A stretch of DNA of 5,999 nucleotides from Thiobacillus sp. UBA6205 (GTDB lineage: Bacteria > Pseudomonadota > Gammaproteobacteria > Burkholderiales > Thiobacillaceae), in NCBI GenBank assembly GCA_002421825.1, contig DISR01000015.1:3609-9607 (forward strand), in the 5' to 3' direction. The position numbers and the translations under genes were made by a program. This document shows, piece after piece, positions 1-5,999 of this stretch; within the stretch, counting starts at the first letter, position 1; each line of letters opens with the position of its first letter. The notes beneath the pieces are model-generated. The model was not told where the DNA came from. It saw only the letters and a program-made list of their open reading frames with translations, and did not search any database.

Positions 1-1395
<1,395 letters not shown>

Positions 1396-1400
1396 AACCC

Positions 1401-1498
1401 GTGAAGGGGGAAGGGAACGCGCCTTTGGCGCTCAAGGGGGAAGGGTAAAACCTTCACCCACACCCTTCACCCTTCCCCCTTTACCCTTCCCCCTTCAC
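1401..1498. repeat. Palindromic intergenic element between infB and rbfA
   Basis: This is a purine-rich left half and a pyrimidine-rich right half. The 15-base arm at 1401-1415 (GTGAAGGGGGAAGGG) is perfectly complementary to 1484-1498. A second, overlapping option pairs 1434-1449 perfectly with 1480-1495 (16 bp), so the two long stems exclude each other. A small hairpin, GCGCC-TTT-GGCGC, lies between at 1419-1431. The right half also carries a 14-base-period direct repeat (ACCCTTCCCCCTT at 1469-1481 and 1483-1495). It resembles the small non-coding repeats found between genes in many betaproteobacteria; assignment to a named family is not possible from here. There is no U-run after the stem, so an intrinsic terminator is unlikely. 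It ends 4 bases before the rbfA start. Confidence 0.85.
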
Positions 1499-1502
1499 TT
1501 CC

Positions 1503-1877
1503 ATGCCCAAGGATTTCCCCCGTTCCCGCCGAGTTGCAGACGAAATCCAGCGTGAGCTGGCGGAAATCATTCGCCTGGAGCTCAAGGACCCGCGCGTCGG
1601 CCTCATCACCGTGACCGGCGTGGAAGTCACTTCCGACCTGGAACACGCAAAGGTCTTCGTCACCAGCCTCAATCCGCAGGCCACGCACCAGGACGTGCTG
1701 GCGGGACTCAAGCGCGCAGGCAGTTTCCTGCGCAGCCATCTTGCCCGCCGCATGAAACTGCGGCTGGTGCCGCAGCTCTCCTTCGCCTACGACGAGTCGG
1801 TGGAACAGGGCATGCACCTGTCCCAGCTCATCGACCAGGCCATCGCCGAAGACGCCAAGCATCCGAAAGACGAATAG
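1503..1877 (+). CDS. rbfA: 30S ribosome-binding factor RbfA
   Basis: RbfA is a small KH-fold protein that binds the 30S subunit and helps maturation of the 16S rRNA 5' end; it is important in the cold. The product is 124 residues, close to the family's usual 115-135. Family features are the N-terminal RVADEIQRELAEII helix (10-23), the LKDPRVGLITVTGVEVTSDLEHAKVFV core (residues 27-53 in register with E. coli RbfA), and the RAGSFLRSHL segment (71-80), which holds the interhelical Ala-Gly kink of this KH type. The C-terminal tail is charged (EDAKHPKDE). The ATG at 1503 is the first possible start: upstream the frame has no ATG, GTG or TTG before a TAA at 1446-1448, and the alignment with RbfA begins here. 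The bases just upstream are all pyrimidine-rich, so no Shine-Dalgarno is visible. It is probably cotranscribed with infB and truB. Confidence 0.97.
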   Translation: MPKDFPRSRRVADEIQRELAEIIRLELKDPRVGLITVTGVEVTSDLEHAKVFVTSLNPQATHQDVLAGLKRAGSFLRSHLARRMKLRLVPQLSFAYDESVEQGMHLSQLIDQAIAEDAKHPKDE

Positions 1878-1920
1878 CTTCCGCGAAATCTGCTGAAGGA
1901 AACGGCGCAGAAAAAGGCTA

Positions 1921-2009
1921 CGAACAAAGAGGACAGGAGGACAAGAGGATTGCAACTGACCGCTTTACTCCTGTCCTCTTGTCCTCCTTGTGGAAAAAAT
2001 CTTTGTTCG
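1921..2009. repeat. Palindromic intergenic element between rbfA and truB
   Basis: The outer arms CGAACAAAGA (1921-1930) and TCTTTGTTCG (2000-2009) are perfect complements. The inner arms AGGAGGACAAGAGGA (1935-1949) and 1974-1988 are a perfect 15-bp match around a 24-base loop. Each inner arm is itself built on an 8-base period (GGACAGGA, GGACAAGA, GGA). This gives an alternative register, 1929-1939 with 1968-1978 (11 bp). No coding frame of note lies here, and no T-run directly follows the inner stem; an A-run (1994-1999) sits in the right side instead. The element looks like a mobile or dispersed non-coding repeat of unknown family. It accounts for most of the 215-base gap together with the next element. 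Confidence 0.8.
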
Positions 2010-2047
2010 CAATGGATTCGATCAAGTGAAGTCGCCGCGCCAGAATG

Positions 2048-2084
2048 CCCTCACCCCAACCCTCTCCCGCGAGAGGAGAGGGGG
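2048..2084. repeat. CCCTCACCCC/CCCTCTCCC-type palindromic repeat upstream of truB
   Basis: The sequence begins CCCTCACCCCAACCCTCTCC and closes with GGAGAGGGGG. CCCTCTCC at 2060-2067 pairs perfectly with GGAGAGGG at 2075-2082 around a 7-base loop. Elements of this wording are widespread between genes in proteobacteria. When read through in frame they give proline-, serine- and glycine-rich spurious N-termini, as they do here in an upstream extension of truB from 2045. The element stops 8 bases before the truB start codon. Confidence 0.85.
2078..2084 (+). promoter_or_regulatory. Likely truB Shine-Dalgarno, inside the repeat
   Basis: GAGGGGG ends 8 bases before the ATG at 2093 and is the only purine-rich tract at a usable distance. 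The bases between it and the ATG (CAAACGTA) hold no alternative. It forms part of the right arm of the hairpin at 2060-2082, so folding of the element would hide it. This site decides in favour of the 2093 start over the in-frame ATG at 2045. Confidence 0.55.
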
Positions 2085-2092
2085 CAAACGTA

Positions 2093-2974
2093 ATGTCTAA
2101 AACCTTGATCGACGGCGTGCTGCTGCTCGACAAGCCGACCGGCTGGACTTCCAACGCCGTCCTGCAAAAAACCAAGCGTCTGTTCAATGCCGCCAAGGCC
2201 GGCCATACCGGCACGCTCGACCCTTTCGCCTCCGGCCTCCTGCCCATCTGCTTCGGCCAGGCCGCCAAGTTTTCCAGCCATGCCCTGCACGGCGACAAGG
2301 CCTACCGCGCCGTGCTCAAGCTCGGCATCACCACCACCACCGGCGACATCGAGGGCGAAGTGCTGGAGACAAAACCTGCAGCGGCCACACTCGATGCCGT
2401 CCTGCATGTGCTGCCGACATTCACCGGCCCGCTGCTGCAAACCCCGCCCATGTATTCCGCGCTCAAGCATCAGGGCCGACCGCTTTACGAATACGCGCGC
2501 GCCGGCATCGAAATCGAGCGCAAGCCGCGGGAGGTGACCATTTACAGCCTGTCAGCCGACAAACTGGATGGCGATGAACTGACGATCGATGTACGCTGTT
2601 CTGGCGGCACCTACATCCGCACCCTGGCCGAGGACATCGGCAAGGCATTGGGTTGCGGCGCACATCTGATCGCGTTGCGACGCACCGCCAGCAGCACGTT
2701 TACCCTCGACCAGGCCGTCAGCCTGGAAGCCCTGGCAAACATGACCGAGGCGCAGCGCCTGTCCATCCTGCTCCCTCCGGACACCCTGGTTGCCCACCTG
2801 CCCCGGCTCGATGTCGATGCTGAAACGGCGCAGCAGCTCCAGCACGGCAAAAGCCCCGACAGACCCGCGGGCTATTCGGGTCGAGGCATGGTCCGCGTCT
2901 ACTCACCCGCAGGATTTCTGGGCCTGGCCAGCGCGGACGAAAAGCTCACGCCCTCCCGCCTCATGGCGACGTAA
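2093..2974 (+). CDS. truB: tRNA pseudouridine(55) synthase TruB
   Basis: TruB isomerises uridine 55 in the T-loop of tRNAs to pseudouridine and also acts as a tRNA chaperone. The 293-residue product has the family's motifs in order: GVLLLDKPTGWTSN (8-21); AGHTGTLDPFASGLLPICFG (36-55) with the catalytic Asp at residue 43; KAYRAVLKLG with TTTGD (69-85); CSGGTYIRTLAEDIG (169-183); and LRRTASSTF (195-203). The C-terminal segment GMVRVYSPAGFLGLAS (265-280) matches the PUA-like tail of bacterial TruB. The start at 2093 (MSKTLIDG) fits the family N-terminus. An upstream in-frame ATG at 2045 would add 16 residues translated from an intergenic repeat and is rejected. The stop is TAA at 2972-2974, followed 11 bases later by a terminator. 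rpsO, often next in other proteobacteria, is absent here. Confidence 0.98.
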   Translation: MSKTLIDGVLLLDKPTGWTSNAVLQKTKRLFNAAKAGHTGTLDPFASGLLPICFGQAAKFSSHALHGDKAYRAVLKLGITTTTGDIEGEVLETKPAAATLDAVLHVLPTFTGPLLQTPPMYSALKHQGRPLYEYARAGIEIERKPREVTIYSLSADKLDGDELTIDVRCSGGTYIRTLAEDIGKALGCGAHLIALRRTASSTFTLDQAVSLEALANMTEAQRLSILLPPDTLVAHLPRLDVDAETAQQLQHGKSPDRPAGYSGRGMVRVYSPAGFLGLASADEKLTPSRLMAT

Positions 2975-2985
2975 ATCCCGCGTAC

Positions 2986-3012
2986 AAAAAAAGCCGCCCG
3001 AGGGCGGCTTTT
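2986..3012. terminator. Bidirectional intrinsic terminator between truB and the adhesin
   Basis: Stem GCCGCC (2993-2998) and GGCGGC (3003-3008) closes a CGAG loop. It is flanked by A7 on the left (2986-2992) and T4 on the right (3009-3012), which lengthen the stem by A-U pairs. It lies 11 bases after the truB stop and 20 bases after the minus-strand adhesin stop at 3033. Read on the minus strand, the U-run is seven long, so it should be the stronger terminator for the adhesin transcript. Confidence 0.92.
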
Positions 3013-3032
3013 GCAGTTTCGGTGCCGGGAAA

Positions 3033-5831
3033 TTACCAGCTGAATCCTGCGCCGGCACTATAGGTATTGGAATAGCTGTTGAAACCCACGCCTGCAGTCA
3101 CGGAAATGTTCTCCGTCATGCTGCCGCGGAAACCGACTGCGCCTGCATCCTCGCCTTCATAACGGCCGTAGCCTACCCCGAATGTGAAACGCTTGCCTTG
3201 TGCGGGCTGAGGAATCGCCGCCAGCGCCGCGGCCGAGGCCGCACCAGCGAAGGCCGACTTCAGTTGACGGTAGTTGACGGCATCGAAGTCGTACTTGGCA
3301 TCCGCCACGCCGGTTACCCGAATCGGGGCGCCGCCGGCAGTCGAGAAATTGGCAACCGGGCTGCCCGTGCCGTACCGGTTGTCCATACCCAGGGTCATCG
3401 TGGCGGTCTGCCCGCCGGAAGTGCCGGACAGTGCAACACCGTCGGTCGTGCCGGTACCCTGGATGGTCGTACCGGTTGCGGCACCGGCGGCACTGGTCAC
3501 GACCTGATTTGCCCCCGCAGCCGAGGAAATCGTGTTGCTGCCGGTCGTCGCGGTCATGGCGTTGTTGACGCTTGCAGTGATGCTGTTATTGCCCGAAACG
3601 GCATTGAGGGCGTTGTCGCCGGTGGTGGCCGTGATGCTGTTGCCGGTCTGGCCAGTCAGCACGTTCTGGCCGGCGGAGGCCGTCATGGCGTTGTTGCCGG
3701 TCACCGCAGTGAGGGTGTTGCCGGTCTGGCCAGTGATGGTGTTGGCGCCCGTCGTTGCGGTCATGCTGTTGGTCAGCGCGGTCAGCGTGTTGGCACCGCC
3801 CGCACCCGTCGCCGTAAAGGTGTTGGCCCCCGTTGTCGCCGTGATGCTGTTGCCGGTACCGCCGGTCACCTGATTCTGCAAGGTGGCGCTCAGCACGTTA
3901 TTCGTGCCGGCAGTCAGCGTATTGGTAGTGGAGGCGGTAAGGGTGTTGGTCGCACCGGTCAGCGTATTCGTCGAAGTGCCGACATTGCCGATGGTGTTGA
4001 CGGAGCTGGCCACCGTGGTGCCGATGTTGTTGGCCGCGCCGACGATGTTGTTGGTGTTGGCGGTCGCGGCGCTGCCGATGGTCACGGTGCTGGTCGTGGT
4101 GGTGGCGTCGGTCGTCGCCGAGAACAGCGTGGCCGAACCCGAAGTGCTGCCGCCAACGTCCAGCGTGGTACCGCCGGCATCGCCGTCGGCCAGCGTCAGC
4201 ACGGAAGTGCTGGTGCCGCCGGACAGGACCGTGCTGCTGGTACCGACGGTCAGGCCGTGCGTTGCCGTGCCGTTGTCGACCAGCACAGTCGCCGTGGTTG
4301 CGGTCACGCCGACCGAGCCCGTGGTCGTGCCATCGGTCGCAACCATGCTGCCGCCGGTGCCGTCGATGGTCAGAGTGTTGCCGTTCGCATTGGCCGTGCC
4401 GTTGCTGTCGACGCTGAAGGAACCGTTGACCGCGGTGGTGTTGGTGCCGCCGGGCTGACCCAGCACGGTGTTGCCGTTGACGGTAGCGTTGCCGGCCACC
4501 GTGGTGCCCGTGGTGCCGTTCACGGTGATGTTGTTGCTGCCTGCGGCAATCACGGAGTCGGTGCCATCCACGGACACTGTGGTGCCCCCGTTAGCCAGCC
4601 TGGCAGAAGTCGCATCGGTTACTACCGTGTTGGAGCCGGTGCTGATGGTATTGCTGGTGGCGCCGGCAAGGCTGTTTGTATCGCCCTTCATGTCCACTCC
4701 GGTGCTGACCACCTGGATGCCGCTGGTAGCGGCCGCATAAGTGGAAGCGTTGGCGATGGTGTTGGTCGCGGCGTTCAGCGTATTGCTCAGGCCTTGCAGG
4801 GCATTGGTGGAAGTGCCGGCATTGCCGATGGTGTTGACGGAACTGGCCACCGTGGTGCCGATGTTGTTGGCCGCGCCGACGATGTTGTTGGTGTTGGCGG
4901 TCGCGGCGCTGCCGATGGTCACGGTGCTGGTCGTGGTGGTGGCATTGGTCGTCGCAGAGAACAGCGTGGCCGAACCCGAAGTGCTGCCGCCAACGTCCAG
5001 TGTCGCGCCGCCGGCGTCGCCATCGGCCAGCGTCCAGGTCGAGGAATTGGTGCCGCCGGACAGCGTGGTGCTGCCGGCGCCGACCGTCAGGCCGTGCGCG
5101 GTGCTGTTGAGCAGCGTGGCAGTGGTGCCGTTCAGCGTGGAGGTCGCGCCGTTGCCGTTGGCGGACACGCCGGAACCGGTGACGGCAAGCGTATTGCCTG
5201 CCGTTCCCTGGTCGTAGTCGAAGCTGAGCCCGCCGGCATTCGCCGTCAGGGTATTGCCGTTCGCGCTTGCGCCGTTGGTGTCAACGGCCAGGGTGTTGTT
5301 GATCGAAGTCGCGCCGCTGATCGAGGCCGTACCCGTGATCGAAGTTGCACCCGAGACATCGACCCCCGTCGGGCTGACAGACAGGGAATTGCCGGCGCCA
5401 TCGGTGATGGTGGTGGTCAGATTATTGCTGGCAATCACGTTCACCGGGCTGCCGCCGTTGGCGTCGGTCACAGAGAAGGCGCCGCCGCCGCCGTTGTCGG
5501 AGTCGATCGTGATCGTGACATCATCGGCCGAATAGAGCTGGGTGGTCTGGGTGGCCGTAGACTGGTTGGCATAAAAAACGAGTTCGCCGCCGTCGTACAT
5601 GAAAATGGCTTCGCCGTTGTTGGAGGCGTCCCAGTTCGAGGTGATGATCACGCCTTCGATGGTGTTGGCAACGATTTCGTTGTTGGCGGCGTGCGCCTGC
5701 CCAGAAAGCGCTGCTGCAGCCAGCAAGGCGGCCGTCAGGGTCTTGCTTTTCCCCTTGGCTTTCGAAAGTTCGGATGCGGCGGTGCAAGCCCCGGTCCGCT
5801 CATTCCGGACGAGGCGATAAGCGCGATTCAT
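3033..5831 (-). CDS. Trimeric autotransporter adhesin (YadA-like, type Vc secretion)
   Basis: This is a predicted surface adhesin: three chains form one outer-membrane barrel that exports and anchors the passenger. There are 932 residues. Residues 1-28 resemble an extended signal peptide region (MNRAYRLVRN, then SELSKAKGK). A hydrophobic stretch (31-43) follows, with probable cleavage after AHA (46-48). Residues 49-115 form an aromatic-containing head of no recognised fold. The passenger to about 837 is rich in Thr, Asn, Gly, Ser and Ala, with one Lys (382) and two Arg (411 and 819) and no Cys. It holds a 96-residue module twice (about 246-341 and 525-620) and an N-x-[LIM]-T tandem array (622-774). 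A neck-like RVTGVADAKYDFDAVNYRQLK (838-858) leads into the pore helix. Four predicted anchor strands follow, ending in the typical aromatic GFSW. A classic heptad coiled-coil stalk is not evident. The ATG at 5831 has GGAGA 8 bases upstream. The family is secure; the ligand is unknown. Confidence 0.92.
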   Translation of the reverse strand: MNRAYRLVRNERTGACTAASELSKAKGKSKTLTAALLAAAALSGQAHAANNEIVANTIEGVIITSNWDASNNGEAIFMYDGGELVFYANQSTATQTTQLYSADDVTITIDSDNGGGGAFSVTDANGGSPVNVIASNNLTTTITDGAGNSLSVSPTGVDVSGATSITGTASISGATSINNTLAVDTNGASANGNTLTANAGGLSFDYDQGTAGNTLAVTGSGVSANGNGATSTLNGTTATLLNSTAHGLTVGAGSTTLSGGTNSSTWTLADGDAGGATLDVGGSTSGSATLFSATTNATTTTSTVTIGSAATANTNNIVGAANNIGTTVASSVNTIGNAGTSTNALQGLSNTLNAATNTIANASTYAAATSGIQVVSTGVDMKGDTNSLAGATSNTISTGSNTVVTDATSARLANGGTTVSVDGTDSVIAAGSNNITVNGTTGTTVAGNATVNGNTVLGQPGGTNTTAVNGSFSVDSNGTANANGNTLTIDGTGGSMVATDGTTTGSVGVTATTATVLVDNGTATHGLTVGTSSTVLSGGTSTSVLTLADGDAGGTTLDVGGSTSGSATLFSATTDATTTTSTVTIGSAATANTNNIVGAANNIGTTVASSVNTIGNVGTSTNTLTGATNTLTASTTNTLTAGTNNVLSATLQNQVTGGTGNSITATTGANTFTATGAGGANTLTALTNSMTATTGANTITGQTGNTLTAVTGNNAMTASAGQNVLTGQTGNSITATTGDNALNAVSGNNSITASVNNAMTATTGSNTISSAAGANQVVTSAAGAATGTTIQGTGTTDGVALSGTSGGQTATMTLGMDNRYGTGSPVANFSTAGGAPIRVTGVADAKYDFDAVNYRQLKSAFAGAASAAALAAIPQPAQGKRFTFGVGYGRYEGEDAGAVGFRGSMTENISVTAGVGFNSYSNTYSAGAGFSW
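3510..3968 (-). repeat. Tandem 8-9 residue N-x-[LIM]-T repeat array in the adhesin passenger
   Basis: Encodes residues 622-774. Some 18 consecutive units start with Asn, followed by a small residue, a hydrophobic one and usually Thr, for example NTLTASTT, NTLTAGTN, NSITATTGA, NTITGQTG and NAMTASAGQ. The last nine units group into three 26-residue blocks (697-722, 723-748 and 749-774), each 8+9+9 residues. At the DNA level a 19-base identity recurs 78 bases apart (3638-3656 and 3716-3734), matching the 26-codon block length. The regular Asn and hydrophobic spacing suggests a repetitive beta structure; that is inference. Confidence 0.85.
3973..4260 (-). repeat. Direct repeat copy 1 (adhesin passenger, C-terminal copy)
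   Basis: Encodes about residues 525-620, starting HGLTVG and including the core TLFSATTDATTTTSTVTIGS. It matches the copy at 4810-5097 over 288 bases with no gaps. By hand count there are 29 mismatches (about 90% identity), including a 101-base identical run (4006-4106). The half encoding the C-terminal part is nearly invariant. The differences gather in 4164-4245, where LTLADGDAGGTTLDV replaces WTLADGDAGGATLDV and neighbouring residues change. Confidence 0.93.
4810..5097 (-). repeat. Direct repeat copy 2 (adhesin passenger, N-terminal copy)
   Basis: Encodes about residues 246-341 and lies exactly 837 bases (279 codons) from copy 1, so both are in the same frame. Its identical run with copy 1 is 4843-4943. 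The spacing keeps any exchange or deletion between the copies in frame. Confidence 0.93.
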
Positions 5832-5839
5832 TGATGTTG

Positions 5840-5844
5840 TCTCC
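5840..5844 (-). promoter_or_regulatory. Ribosome binding site of the adhesin gene
   Basis: GGAGA on the minus strand, 8 bases before the ATG at 5831. It supports this start, which also gives the complete extended signal peptide beginning MNRAYR. Confidence 0.8.
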
Positions 5845-5907
5845 GTATTTGCGGTTGATTCTTGGTGTTTTTCTTGTCCGCAAGCCGCGTCTTTGCACGA
5901 CCGCTTT

Positions 5908-5935
5908 AGTATGTTGATACCTGTTCTTTGGGCAA
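5908..5935 (-). promoter_or_regulatory. Candidate sigma-70-type promoter of the adhesin gene
   Basis: On the minus strand, TTGCCC (5930-5935) and CATACT (5908-5913) are separated by 16 bases; each matches the consensus at 4 of 6 positions. It would give a leader of about 70 bases that is A-rich near the start codon. The short inverted repeat GTAT-GTTG-ATAC (5909-5920) overlaps the -10 box and could be an operator. TTGACG (about 5959-5964) is a better -35 box, but no good -10 box stands 16-18 bases after it. Weak evidence. Confidence 0.3.
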
Positions 5936-5947
5936 GAAGCTACCGCA

Positions 5948-5994
5948 ACGCTCGCGGAGCGTCAACATCCGTCCCGCTTCACAGTCCGCTCCGC
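5948..5994. repeat. Short GC-rich inverted repeats upstream of the adhesin promoter
   Basis: ACGCTC-GCG-GAGCGT (5948-5962) is a perfect 6-bp hairpin. GCGGAGCG (5954-5961) is also complementary to CGCTCCGC (5987-5994), an alternative pairing. No T-run follows on either strand, so a terminator is not supported. It may be part of a repeat or of a regulatory region cut by the window edge. No gene is seen between 5832 and 5999. Confidence 0.45.
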
Positions 5995-5999
5995 GGCCG

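Noticed and set aside
1401..1498. Intrinsic terminator between infB and rbfA.
   Set aside because: The stem is long but no T-run follows; it is followed at once by CTTCC and the rbfA start codon. Termination here would silence rbfA and truB.
1878..2047. Internal promoter for truB.
   Set aside because: No pair of -35 and -10 boxes with acceptable match and spacing was found; the region is mostly the inverted repeat.
2045..2092. Longer truB start at 2045.
   Set aside because: The 16 added residues (MPSPQPSPARGEGANV) are a translation of the palindromic repeat and are foreign to TruB. The ATG at 2093 matches the family N-terminus.
3510..5097. CRISPR-like array, suggested by many short repeated DNA words.
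   Set aside because: The words are degenerate, vary in spacing and keep the protein frame. They encode a peptide repeat and are not separated by unique spacers.
5571..5577. Homopolymer tract in the adhesin (run of A on the plus strand) as a phase-variation site.
   Set aside because: Six bases is too short to be a convincing slippage tract, and no comparison of alleles is available.
2790..5834. A 1014-codon open frame on the plus strand, antisense to the adhesin.
   Set aside because: It starts inside truB in the wrong frame and runs through the terminator. Its product is a low-complexity Gly/Arg/Ala/Val-rich sequence without domains. The minus-strand frame has a signal peptide, anchor domain and ribosome binding site. 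The long openness follows from repetitive, biased codons of the adhesin.

Overview
The window reads as a high-GC proteobacterial chromosome, most likely a betaproteobacterium. The reasons are the infB-rbfA-truB gene order, proteins close to proteobacterial IF2, RbfA and TruB, palindromic repeats in the gaps between genes, and a trimeric autotransporter with an extended signal peptide. The genus cannot be read from this sequence alone.

Layout. Positions 1-1395 (+) hold the 3' part of infB, cut at the left edge just after the switch I region. Positions 1503-1877 (+) are rbfA and 2093-2974 (+) are truB. These three genes form the familiar translation cluster: initiation factor IF2, a 30S maturation factor and the tRNA psi55 synthase. 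The gaps between them are unusually wide for such an operon. They are filled by three different inverted-repeat elements (1401-1498, 1921-2009 and 2048-2084). The first leaves rbfA without a visible Shine-Dalgarno sequence. The last seems to supply the Shine-Dalgarno of truB. A short hairpin flanked by A and T runs (2986-3012) sits between truB and the next gene and should end transcription in both directions.

Positions 3033-5831 on the minus strand encode a 932-residue trimeric autotransporter (type Vc, YadA-like). It has an ESPR-type signal peptide, a long passenger rich in Thr, Asn, Gly, Ser and Ala, and a C-terminal YadA-type anchor ending in Trp. The passenger contains a 96-residue module present twice, 279 codons apart, followed by about 18 tandem 8-9 residue units of the pattern N-x-[LIM]-T. 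Its ribosome binding site and a weak candidate promoter lie at 5832-5935. The remaining 64 bases to the right edge show only short inverted repeats.

The adhesin is functionally unrelated to the translation operon and faces it tail to tail. No new multi-gene system is visible. The most interesting items are the adhesin's repeat architecture and the way intergenic repeats have replaced or supplied the translation signals of rbfA and truB.
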